Positions 23,291-34,310 of a DNA stretch of 64,000 nt are shown here, in pieces. Origin of the DNA: Dermatemys mawii. Taxonomy: Eukaryota > Chordata > Testudines > Dermatemydidae. Every line of letters starts with the position of its first letter. The stretch's first letter is position 1. The stretch spans positions 16,332,764 through 16,396,763 of the forward strand of contig ML677334.1 of NCBI GenBank assembly GCA_007922305.1, read 5' to 3'. Under the pieces are notes generated by a model that was not told where the DNA came from, did not search any database, and saw only the letters and a list, made by a program, of their open reading frames with translations. The position numbers and the translations under genes were made by a program.

Positions 23291-24894
23291 GGACCATCCT
23301 GGCTACAGCAACACTGCAAACAGCAGGCAATTGGCAAAATCTGGGGAGGGGGGAACAACTCAGGTCTATTGAGTTCCAATCCAATGCTCTATTTGCTAGA
23401 TTTCATTGCCTATCAAAATATTGCCCCACATCAAAAAAAAAAATTAAAAAAAATTACAAAATCAGGCTCTTGGAATAAGAGTACAATAACATTGTACCAT
23501 GCCTAATCTAATTACAGTTATGGTTATGAAAATGAATGCCTATTGTGACAGTTTCTGTTCATGTTACTGTCTTTTGCTAAAGAATTAAACTTACGCCTGA
23601 GTCTCCTGTCCTTCCAGTTTCACACCAAGCTAACTTCATTGATTTTAATGGAATTACTTCTGATTTCCTATTGGATTAAATAAGAGAGGACTCAGGCACT
23701 GTATCTTATTCCATCCCTGAGACATTCAGAGATGAGGCAGTCACCCACTTTCATCTTTTCAATAATTTTCCATAAACTGGTTAGTGACGAATTCCCATAA
23801 TTCCATTGTATAGCCAGTGTGACTTGTAAAAATAAATGATGGAATAATGAATCACAATATATAATACTGGAAAAATTCTCCTGTACAGTATAGCATGGTC
23901 TTTTATATGTTGCACTGGATTTTAAAATTCTAATATGTGGCAATGAGAAAAGGAAGTGATAGCACATGAATCCACTCTTGTGACAATTGAAGTGAGAATG
24001 GGAAACTCTACAGTATAAATTCGTTTGATTTCTGTTTTGTGATAGCATGCTTGTGGCTGCCCTCAGCTGCTGTAACTGTAGAGTGATCGTACTTCTGATG
24101 ATAAAACTGACAAAAAAAAAGGAGTTCTTTCATTGGGAAACTTATGTACCATGACATTTAAGAAGTAAGTGCCAGGGGATCAGCAGATTGGTAATGGGTT
24201 ACATAGCTTTTTGAATTTGTTATTGATTCAATTTCATCCTAAATTGGCAGTAAATGTAAATTGTTGCCATCTGACGACAGTTTGGGAGGGAATTACATGA
24301 AGCGTTTAATCTCTGTCCAGTTCCCGGCGGGCAAGTGTCCACTTTGCAAACATCATCATACAGAATGCTCATCCTTATCTCGAGTAAAAGCAGAGGCCAA
24401 AGATGGAATGGGTAGACTAAAGGAACTACTTTCTCAATCTGTCAAGAGATAACTGAAGCTGAAGTTGGAGGTTCTGTTTTGGGGAGGGCGGGAAAACTTG
24501 TGCTACTGCTGTTGTTTTACCTGCTTTCTTGATTAAAGAGAGAGCTTTAGACTTCATGGTGGTCACTCAGTCTGGGACCTTTCACGAGGATGAAGTGTGC
24601 ACACACATTTTAAAAAGTAATCATTTTTAACAGGCCATGTCAAAGGGTAGATCAGGTAGCAACACAAGGGAATGATGAGTTCAGCAAGCAGGGTAATGAC
24701 ACACAAGTTGTGAAAGCAGCAAGGTTGCATATTAGACCCCAAAATGCTCAGCCCAGTCCAGAAAAATCATAGTGGTTCAAAAATCAAGATTGTTGATAAA
24801 ACATACTAAGGAGGGTCAAGTATAGCTGTGGTCTGCTGCTCCAGATAATGGGGATTGGTTTGTATTACTTTGGATTTCTACAGTAACTTTTGTC
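23291..24894. other. No gene seen
   Basis: AT-rich. The frames at 23692-24048 (minus) and 24261-24452 (plus) have no recognised family. Confidence 0.45.
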
Positions 24895-25075
24895 TAAGGA
24901 TATCAAAGCATCTCATAAACATTAATGAATTAAACTTCACAGCATTCATCTGAGGCAGGTAATGTTGTCCCCATTGAATGGACAGGGAAACTGAGATGCT
25001 AAAAACCTGTCTATAGTTATTCAAGACGTCATCAACAGACCTGGGAACAGAGCTGACTTCTAGTGTGATGCTTTA
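24895..25075 (-). mobile_element. MIR SINE, minus strand
   Basis: AAAGCATCTCATAAACATTA, then GGTAATGTTGTCCCCATTGA and GACAGGGAAACTGAGATGCT, follow the antisense MIR pattern, more diverged than the copy at 23100. Confidence 0.8.
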
Positions 25076-25437
25076 TTCCTCCCCTAAACATTTGCTGCAG
25101 ATGCACTACACAATAAGCTGCAAATTTACTGTTTTGTAGGGGTGATTATGGTGTGACACCCTTTACTGATAATTTCTGAATCACTGCAAATATAGCTATG
25201 TGAACTGTCTCTCAAATACACTGACAGGAGGTTAGTAGCCTTGGTTTACAGCTTAGAGAGAACTCCACTGCATGGGCTGCTACTAAGGGCATCTGTAATT
25301 ATGCTGTAAGTACCATTGAGGTTACTTAAGAATTTCTATGCCACATTTGTTATGGCAAAGGGGACAAAATATTCTATTAAATTGTCTTGTCTCTGCTGCA
25401 GGTGCTGTTGCAAAGTCACCTTGAACTAAGTAACCTG
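25076..25437. other. No gene seen
   Basis: Unassigned AT-rich sequence. Confidence 0.45.
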
Positions 25438-25650
25438 AGGGCTTGTGTACATGGGGAAATATACTGGCATTGCTATATGGGTATAATTATAGCACTATAA
25501 TTATATGGGTGTAACTCCCCATGCAGATACTCTAATTCAGAATAATAGTGGCCATTTTCAATTTTGCTTAATTTGCTTTGGAAGCAAAATATGCTAAACC
25601 AAAAGAAGGCCACTGGTCTTTTGAGTCTATGCATCCACATGGGGAGTTAG
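25438..25650. mobile_element. Palindromic MITE fragment
   Basis: Begins GAGGGCTTGTGTACATGGGG, a form of the GGGCTTGTCTACA-type terminal repeat common in turtle MITEs. It contains a perfect 10-bp inverted pair ATAATTATAG/CTATAATTAT (25483-25504, 2-bp loop). A second hairpin is centred near 25580: GCTTAATTTGCTT against AAGCAAAATATGC. CATGGGGAGTTA near the right edge mirrors the left end. The outer right terminus is missing or decayed. Confidence 0.6.
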
Positions 25651-26989
25651 ACACATACAGTAAAGCACCTACACTTCCTCTAGTAGACAAGCTTAGTCTT
25701 TACCAGGGCATATCAGCTGTGAGCAACCTTGTGATCCGTCTTAGGCAGTGCATAGGATGGAGTCATGAAAGCAACTTCTCCCCCACTACTTACACAATGT
25801 ATGCAATGACATCATATTAGCAGAGTCCATGAGCACAGGCTACCTAGTCCTTGCTCCCTCCAGAGAACAAGTCACCTAGAAAGGGTCAGGGAGAAAAAGG
25901 GGCTTTAAGCCATTCTCCCCTTCCCACCTCAGTCACGGAGTGGAGGCAGCACACCACTGGAGAAATCTGCACCTGCCTTATATGTGTGGGGGCTGGGATG
26001 GAGTATGTCAAACCTCTTGAAGGTTATAGCAATTACACATTCATCCATGCACTGGGGAGTCTCCAGCAAGCATTCTTCCCAAGCCAGAATGAGTCTCTTG
26101 CTCTCCCAGGTTGGAAGGTGGCCCTGTGTGGCCCCCACTGTGGTTCTCTGCCTACAAGGTGCACAAAATCCCACTTGCTACGTCCACAATGCCTCTTCCA
26201 TGGGGCTAACAATCTTCTGGGTTCTTTACCACATCTTTCTGGCTTTAGATCCGCTTACCTCTTTCCTGGTTTCTTTCAAAGATCAACCAAGAGATGAACT
26301 TGATTCTTTCCTACTTCCACCTGATCTCATAGGAAGGACCTTAAAATAGCTTGTGATGTGCTGTCCCTTCAAACATTTGAACATTCCCCACTTTATAAAG
26401 AAAAACCTTACTTTCATTCTGCAAAACTGAAACTAAAGCTACCGCCACAGCAGACAACAGTTTATATCAGCTCTCTGTGTCCTTCTCTACGAGGTCCAAA
26501 TATAACATACTGGTGACAAGAAATTTATATCCCAGAAGTGTCCTGTGTGCCCATTGCCTAAAGAACAAGAAAGGGTAATCACATAATTTCAAAAAAAGAC
26601 TAGGGCTGGGAGCCTGTGGGAAGTTTGCCTAGAGGCACAACGTTACAGACTTCTGTTTTTGCTGCAAGGACGGTGTAAGCCAGCCCTAAGAGAGAGGGGA
26701 GTAGGCAAATAAAGATAAAACAAAGGATAAGGGTTCTGCGATTACTGCCAGAACTGTTCAAACAAAGCAGTGAGGGGGAAGCAAGCAGCCATCTTGGCTG
26801 ACCACGTTCAAGGAGGCAGAGAGAAACAGTCTGTAGTCTGCAGTGAGGATCTATATCCAGCAGAAGGAGCCCAAGTGCAGTCAAAGGAAGAATTCTGCAG
26901 TGCAAGCACACAGCCAAAAGAGGCAGACTGAGTGGTGATAGTGTATAGAAGGGGGGAAAAAAGTTCCCATAAGGGAGTGAAGACATCCA
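25651..26989. other. No gene seen; possible leader of the Gypsy element at its right
   Basis: Long open frames at 25851-26297 and 26600-26986 have no motifs. The right 350 bp is purine-rich (for example AGAGGCAGACTGAGTGGTGA) and precedes a Gag-like start at 27022, so it may be the untranslated leader of the retroelement. I found no LTR or primer site. Confidence 0.35.
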
Positions 26990-27021
26990 GGAGACGAGAA
27001 GTCACACAGAAGAACAGAGAA

Positions 27022-27500
27022 ATGGCATTTTTTGTGGGAAATATTGGTGAGTCTGACAAAAAACATAGATCATGGGTGATGTAACTCAAATGTTTTCAGC
27101 AATTTATAACTTGCAACTCCAAAGTGTTTCAACCTTGCTGACGGTGATGAGTCCAAAGACAAACTGACTGCTTGGTGATCTGTTGTCCCCATCTGTGCCT
27201 CCAGGAACAATTACTGCAGGAACATTTTTCTCCTATCCCATAGATGATAGCAGAACGATATCTGTTCCATCAGCATCATCAGGGAAGCAGAGAGTCGGCA
27301 GCACAATTTGTGGCTGCTCTAAGGAAATCGTCAAAGTATTGTCAGTTGGGACAAACACTAAGTGATGCCCTGAATGACCAACTGGTCTCTGGATTATGCA
27401 GTGATCAGATCTGAAAAAAGTTACGGACTGGGACAACACTTACCTTCAAGAGGTTATTGAAATAGCTTTGGCCATGGAGACTGCCGAGGAGGATTCTCTG
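27022..27500 (+). pseudogene. Gypsy gag remnant
   Basis: The ATG at 27022 opens MAFFVGNIGESDKKHRSWVM, then stops. Farther on, QEVIEIALAMETAEE (27447-27491) matches the end of a Gypsy capsid helix. The zinc knuckle is not clearly preserved. Confidence 0.65.
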
Positions 27501-27869
27501 GATTTTAATGTGAACTGAGAATTTCACCTCCTGAATTGGCAAGACAGATGACCATGGGAACATAAAACATTTCCATGTGGTTATTGTGTACGAATTATGC
27601 ATGCTGATAAGGGTTGCTGGCCACAACACATTCATCTCAAAGGGCTTGTCAGTATGATCTGTCTCACAGTTCAGTGACCAGCAACACAGAGTAATCATAC
27701 ATCCAAGAAGACCTCTATGAAGACTGAACTTAAGAAAGGGCAGAAATCAAGAATTCATCATATGGGAAAAATGATCTTTGGTGAGACTAATCAAGATCTA
27801 GCACTACATATGTTTTCAGAAGCTGAAGTCAGAGATGGCATCTGCATCACACTTTTTGATTAAAGGAAT

Positions 27870-28130
27870 TCCAACAATAATGGTGCTTGATTCTGGTGAT
27901 AGATATATGTAGAAATCAGTAAGATGGCAGCTCCAGTCTTAGTCACAAATTTCATCTAGAAGAAACCTCCACAATTTTGAAGAATTATACTGGAGAAAAG
28001 TTAGTCCCAAAAGAGAGATTCTAAATAAAAGTTCAACTATATGAGCAATCAATCATTTTATGCTTGAATGTGATTGAAGGAATGTATCTACCATTATGTG
28101 GTAGATCTTGGCTTTTAGAAGGAAAGAAAA
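27870..28130 (+). pseudogene. Gypsy protease remnant
   Basis: KGIPTIMVLDSGD (up to 27900) gives the retroviral-type aspartyl protease D-S-G box. YTGEKLVPKER (about 27986) and LPLCGRSWLLEG (28088-28123) correspond to the region between protease and reverse transcriptase, usually ending G-R-D-W-L; here D is replaced by S. Confidence 0.75.
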
Positions 28131-29058
28131 ATGGAAATGAACTAAAGAGTGTGAGTGTGCATTTAGGGAAACGCAGAAATGGTGACATCTGCCTAGGATC
28201 TTATGTGCTTCAATACCTCACTACCATTGTAATTGTCTTCTGATGCTTCACCATATGGAGTGGATGCAGTTCTTTCCCACATTTTCCTGATGGCATGGAG
28301 AAACCAAGTCCTTCACTTCATAAACACTGACTGGATATGAGAAGAACTATGCCCAAATAGAGTGAGAAGCTCTTAGCATAATCTTTGGAATCTGAAAGTT
28401 TCATATCTATCTGTATAGTAGACATTTTACCTTGCTAATGCATCATCTCCCATTACTTTCAGTTTTTGGACCAAAAGATGGAATTTCATCATGAGCTGCT
28501 GCTGCTCATATTTAGTGATGGGCATTGCTACTTTCAACTCATTCCTATATTATTCAGTTCTGTAGGAGACTGAACACGGCAATGCTGACAGACTGTCATG
28601 CCCAACCTTCTGTCAACCTGAAAAAATGTTGAACTGTTTGATGTCAATTTGATGGATAGGTTACTCTTCATAAACACAGACATACACAACAGAGATACCA
28701 CTAAGGAAAATGTGCTTTCTCTTGTGAAAAGAATGGTTCTACACAGAAGTGTTGGATCATAAGAATTCCCAGTTTGCACAATTCAAGTCCAGATATATGT
28801 TAATTATCTGTGAATCACAGTTGTGCCTTATTGGGAATGTGAGTGATCGTTTCAAAATCACTTCAATTTCAGGTTTTGGAAGCTCTTTATGAAGGTCATT
28901 TTGGCCATAACCTGGAGTCACATCTGGAGGCTAGGGATCAACAAAGACATTGAGGTGAAAGTGACATGCTGAGTTCATGTCAGCAAATTCAGCGTGATCC
29001 TGGCCCAGCTTTTCTACACCCTTGGTCATGACCTCAGACAACTTGGACACACATTCAA

Positions 29059-29316
29059 ATGGACTTTGCTGACTCTTCATATGGTTATATGTTTTTGGTC
29101 ATAGTTGATGCCCATTCAAAATGGCCTGAAGTTTTCACAATAACCTCTGCCAGAACCATTGGACATCTTTGTACCTTGTCTAGCCAGTTTGGTTTACCAC
29201 TGCAGTCGATGAGTGACAATGGACCTCAGTTCAGTTGTGATGATTTTCAAAGGTTCCTAGCTTCAAATGGAATTCAGCATATACATTTGGCTCCATACCA
29301 TCCTGCTACAAACTAA
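29059..29316 (+). pseudogene. Gypsy integrase catalytic core
   Basis: The 85-codon open piece reads MDFADSSYGYMFLVIVDAHS and KWPEVFTI, then SDNGPQFSCDDFQRFLASNG and APYHPATN. This is the DDE integrase core: the first Asp in MDFA and the second in SDNGPQF. A stop falls directly after HPATN, just before the region that would hold the third acidic residue. It would have joined element DNA to the genome. The preceding H2C2-like linker (ALYEGHFG at about 28890) is degenerate. Confidence 0.92.
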
Positions 29317-29940
29317 AGGAATGTTTTGTACAAACACTTAAGTATGCCTTAAGAGCTAACAAGTCTTTTTTGAGTCATCAGCAGAAATTATAAAATTTCT
29401 TTCTTGTTACAGAACACACAATACGCTTTAATATCTAGGAGAACTCTCTTTCTTGAAACAATCTTAGTGTATCTTTTGGAACCTGCTATGTCCTCATGCT
29501 AACTCACATGTAGCCAAATCCCAAGTTATGCAGCTGATCAATGTGAAATTTTATCATTCTTTTCAGATAGAATACTTGAACTCGCAACTATGGTTGTGAA
29601 GTGAAATGAACTTGTAAGATGCAAGTGACCTGTTTTGTTTGTGGTAAAACTATCCAATGGTATTTTTATAGAAACCACACGTGGACCAGTTGCAGCCATC
29701 ACAAGTACTGGAGATCAGAGATGTTCTGGTAGGACTTTCTTTGCCTCTGATCAAACCTCCTTCTGTTACAACTCCTAATTTTGATTATTTGGTGGAAGAA
29801 ACTTTGGTACCAGATCCAGCTGATTCTTTATCCCCTCATATTTCCCTGTTGTTCTGTATACTGCCTCATCACCACATTATCCCAAGACTGCAAAAAAAGA
29901 ATTTGGGGCCTGAACTTAAAAATATGTTTAGTTAGTGAGT

Positions 29941-32900
29941 TGCTATTCCAGAGCAGAAAAATCCCTTGCAAGTTAAGAGTCTACAGTAGTCCACATGCAA
30001 CTTTGTTAAGTTATAAAGTGTTGCATGTCAGCCACACAATAATTTGTATGTATAATATGTGTATATTGGAAGTCTGAAAGCTAAATTCGGAGATAAATCT
30101 GATTTTTAACAAACATTCAAAATCAGGTATTCAAAACTAGATTTCAGGTCTAAATTTTGAGGCTTGAGCCTTAAAACATAAACTCTTTATATTTATCCTT
30201 TAGTATCCAAATCCATAATTTCTTTACATACTCAAAACTCCCAAAATTCAATGGGAACATAGGATGCAGGGTTGCAAGATCTTAATAGTTTGAAAGCAGT
30301 TTTAATAGTTTGAAAGCATTAACATAAACATGACCTTTTTATGTAAAGCACATTCACACCTATTTTTAAAAAAAACATACAATAACCGAAGAATTAGCCT
30401 AGTTTCTAATTCACCTATGCAGAATACCATTTGCTTGGGAAGAGAGTGCTGAGCATTTACACATGTAAATAGCATTTGTTGTTGTAATCTGGCACAGGGA
30501 TGAGGTGTATGAAATGCAGCCTGAAAAGACAGTCCTATGCTGTCCAGCCAAGAAGCAGCTTTGAAAGCATCAGAACACTATGTCCTCCCAGAACAGATAA
30601 AACAGATGGAATACATGTCCTTTTGCAGAGAGATTTGCCAGCTTCTCAATCTGACACCCATCCTCCCCCCTCCACCTGACATTTGAAGTCCATTGTTCCA
30701 AAAATAATAATTTTAAAAATACCATGTCTATCTCTTATTTTGTAAAAGTATAGCAATAGAGATACTGTGAACATGAAGCTATGATTAAATTTGATTAATC
30801 TATTTTTATTGTTTTCAGTATTCACTCACAAGTACAGATTTTGCATATAGTTGATACACTTGCATATGAAAGTTTAGTGCGCACACCAGTTGGAAATCCA
30901 CTGAAAATTTGGGCCTCAACGTAAGCTGAGACTGAAACACCACAAGCTTAAATATTGCCAAATAGCCTACTATGCTCTGTGGTTTTTCAGCCATGGGCAT
31001 ATTAAGCAGGAACAGCAGCAGGTCCCAGCAAGGCTTATTTAAGTCCATCTGCACTGGGGATTTTGGTAAAAGTGGTCCTACTAGCCAGCCCCCAGATGAT
31101 GAGGGAGGAGCAGGACAGCTGGCCATAGTCAAAAGGAGGAAGACTCAATTGGCCAGCTGGCTGTCTCCTGAAGACAGATTTGAGGAAAACAATAGCCCAG
31201 ATTGGAAAGGATAACAGAACTCCTGGCTTCTGTATGAAACAAGGTAAGAAGTAATGAGGGAAATGGGAAGGATGAGGGTTAAAAAAAAACGAGGGAGAAC
31301 AGAAGGGGTAGAGGTCAATTTGGGTTCCTGGAAATAAGGAAGAACCTTCGATGAAAAAAAGCAAATCTTCAGAAAGTTGTGCTTATACAATGGCCAGAAG
31401 TTCAGATACCAGCGTGCTAAATGTAGTTGCTGGTTGTTACGTTACTGCTACATTTCTATGAATCTCCTTTCTGCAAGGTAGCTGGCATTCTGTGAGGCAG
31501 AGTTGATATAGCACGTTACAGAGCAGAAACTCCTTTTGCAACCTCATGGAAACTTTACTTTTGTTCTCTCCTGTTGTGCTGTTTCCTTGAATAGGAATTT
31601 CAGATTTAATATAACAGGATGTTTTTCACATATGGGGGGAAAACACACACAGTGGTTCTTATTGTTTTCTGATCTAGTTCATCTGAGCAAAGTTCTGATA
31701 GCCAAGACTATGAATACAATAGCTGAGGCATTTGTGCACATTCACTGAATTATCAGTTTGTAATGCTAGAGAGTATACAAAGCATTATATAAAATGAATC
31801 TATATAGTCCTTTAAGAAATAAATAGTTCCATAAGAGGCATAAATGGCATACCAAGATCAGCTTAAATTTTTCTGAGGTGCTGAATGGAAATATTAAGTG
31901 TCAATATGTGACATTTCACTGGTCAAATGAAACTACTGAGCTTGTCCAAGTTCAATTAGGGTTTTCATGTGTGGAATATAAACTAGCTATGTATTTATTA
32001 CAAATCACTAGAGATCCCATAAATTTCAGCGAGTGCTTTGTTCTGTGTCTGATCCTTGAATTTAACATAGGTGAGTCTCTTTGGCATAATTGTTCCTTGC
32101 ATTCAAAGAAACTCTCTCCAGGGGAGGCAAAAGACAACAGTCCTTGAATTATAAATAGAGATATTGTGGCTAATGGAAAGATGTTCATAGGTCATCTGAA
32201 ATTCACACAGTTGACAGAGTTCAGATATTTGCTTTATAAAATGATTTTGTTTACAGCAAAGCAGAAATATATTCCATGCTGAAATGAAGTGAAATTATTC
32301 ACCTTCTTTAAATACAGGATGAGGTAGAATTTGGATTGGCTGCTGCAGAGAGAGACCATGGGGAGGAATATAAGGAGAGGAAAATTTCATGAGGTTCTCC
32401 TGCTGGAATTTCCTTGTAATGTTTCTATTGGGGGAATGCAAGAGGCAGAGTTTGACTTCACCCTCAACTTACTCTCCATAAGAATCACGGGGTTTTGCCT
32501 GTGTATCTTTGGAGGAACAGGGTCTTCTGCATGGAGGCTCTGTGCCAGTGCCAGAGTTTCTGGTGGATCTCCCCATTTCACTATCAGCAGGGTTCCATCT
32601 TGCTGCGGCAGCAAGGTTTCATCACTAGTTGTTGTGCTGGTTCCTCCATAAAGGGAGTGTCCCTTACATAGAGGAGAGAAAAGATTCAGCAGTTTGAGGC
32701 TGTTATTTTCCAATAAAATAATAATTTTGTATGTTAGTGCACCTAGGACCCTGGGAGGTGATGGAGAGCAGCAATGACTTATGACCAGAACTCCAGACCC
32801 ACAAACACTGTCCTAGTCCAAGGTTTGGGGCGGGGGCAGGTATGTGTGTTTGTGGGGGACAGGGTTGTTAAAATGCAGTGGAAGAGGCAATTATGTTTTC

Positions 32901-33229
32901 CCTGTGGGACAGGTAAGATCTAAATGTGGATCGAGAAACTCTTCTCTTTCCTCACCCTTCTGCCCACCTCTAAAATATCATAATTAGTTATTTCTGTATG
33001 TATTTACATTTGAGTGAGGCAGTAATCTGCCCAGACTGCTGAATTATATTGAACCATTCATTGTTCCCATGCTAACTGGTGGTCTGAGTTACTCAAAAGA
33101 AGTCTGTTTTCAGAGCTGCATGAGAAACAGAATCCCTGAAAGAACTCTATGGGCTTGTGAAATTTACAAATAGTTTTGTGCTAAAATATTCCTTTAGTGA
33201 GAAATTGTTATATTCTACATAGATTTGTA
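29941..33229. other. No host gene recognised
   Basis: AT-rich sequence with scattered short open frames. Contains a short direct duplication of TTAATAGTTTGAAAGCA near 30283-30318. One minus-strand frame (32387-32713) is listed separately. Confidence 0.45.
32387..32713 (-). pseudogene. Unidentified 108-codon open frame, possibly transposon-derived
   Basis: The minus-strand frame includes GGTSTTTSDETLLPQQDGTL and KWGDPPETLALAQSLHAEDP. The composition is protein-like and GC is higher than in the flanks. I suspect a retroelement Gag- or ORF1-type fragment but cannot name a family. No domain motif, splice site or partner frame was seen. Confidence 0.3.
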
Positions 33230-33315
33230 AGCATTTTACTTAGCTGGAAACACTTTAGGGAAGGGACTGTCTTTTTTTGTTCTCTTTGTACAGAGCCTAA
33301 CACAATAATACAGGA
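33230..33315 (+). mobile_element. MIR-like SINE tail fragment
   Basis: GGGAAGGGACTGTCTTTTTT, TTCTCTTTGTACAGAGCCTA and CACAATAAT follow the reptile MIR-type 3' tail. Confidence 0.6.
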
Positions 33316-34229
33316 ACAAAGTCAGTTTAAAAAGCATACATATGCCTTGTATTTTTTTTTCCTCATGTCATCTCAAAGAATCCTTACAGACATGGGGAGC
33401 AGTACAGTGTCACCATTCATTACTATCCATGACTTGTTCCCTCAACAAGTCTAGCCTGGCCAGTGTGCCTTCCTACCATGTCCCGCAATTTAGTTAGTGG
33501 TCAGCTTCTAGGTCTGTTTTGACTTTGTATCTGCATTGTTTTCTTTAGCATGCTATCATGTTTGTCTTCACAGTGGTTCCATCGTCATAATTATTTCAAT
33601 TGCAGACAATCACATTCCCTGATTTCACATCCCACTGTCCTTTGAACATCTTCATTATCTTAAAATCATTCCAGTTTACACCTTCCGCCATCCAAAGAAC
33701 TCTTCTGCACTGCCTCAAGACCTCTGAGGTTTGTTTCATTGAATGCATCCTCTTCCAGACCATGGAGGAATACTATTAGCAGACTAGTTTAATACAGTTT
33801 CACTTTGGTGCCAAACATAATGTTTTTATCAGTCCATAATTTCATCCTCTTCAGTGCAGAATTTGTAGCTAAATCACATCTCTTGTTAATCTCATTCTTG
33901 ATGGAATTTTCAGCACTGATCTAGCTTCTAGGTATACATAAGATTTTACTTGTTCTATGACTTCACTGCTACTGCATTTCAACATTTTATTGTCTTTTTC
34001 ATGCCTGACTATGTGTCTAAGTACAAAAGAATCTGAGAATGAATTTATGTTTCTTCAAGTTTATAGGATTACTGAAGTTGGTACTGCTGATGCTAAATGA
34101 AAAATGACAGATACCATATCAGAGCTACTTTTTGGTTGATATATAACCTTTCAAGTGAGGCTTACCAATCGCTTTTCCAATATTAATTAACCATCTTTTA
34201 ATACTTTCCTGCTTTATATAGAGGTATCA

Positions 34230-34310
34230 TATTGTATTTATTTTACAGACAGGTAAACTGAGGAACAGATTTTTATTACAGTCATACATTGGGATCTCTG
34301 GTGCATGGAG
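34230..34310 (-). mobile_element. Possible MIR fragment, minus strand
   Basis: TTTTACAGACAGGTAAACTG and AGGAACAGATTTTTATTACA match the antisense MIR core only loosely. Confidence 0.4.

Larger units (their letters stand above)
26990..29940 (+). mobile_element. Ty3/Gypsy retrotransposon skeleton, most of reverse transcriptase missing
   Basis: Plus-strand pieces occur in canonical Gypsy order: Gag start (27022), Gag capsid piece (27447-27491), protease (27886-27900), protease-RT linker (27986-28117), end of RNase H (about 28540-28600), H2C2-like linker (about 28877-28910), integrase core (29059-29313) and a C-terminal tail (about 29680-29930). Reverse transcriptase is almost absent, because only about 400 bp separate the linker from the RNase H end. 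Every frame has stops. No LTRs were identified. Confidence 0.82.

Noticed and set aside
25851..26297. 148-codon plus-strand open frame
   Set aside because: No motif, overlapping frames of similar size on both strands, no splice or promoter context.
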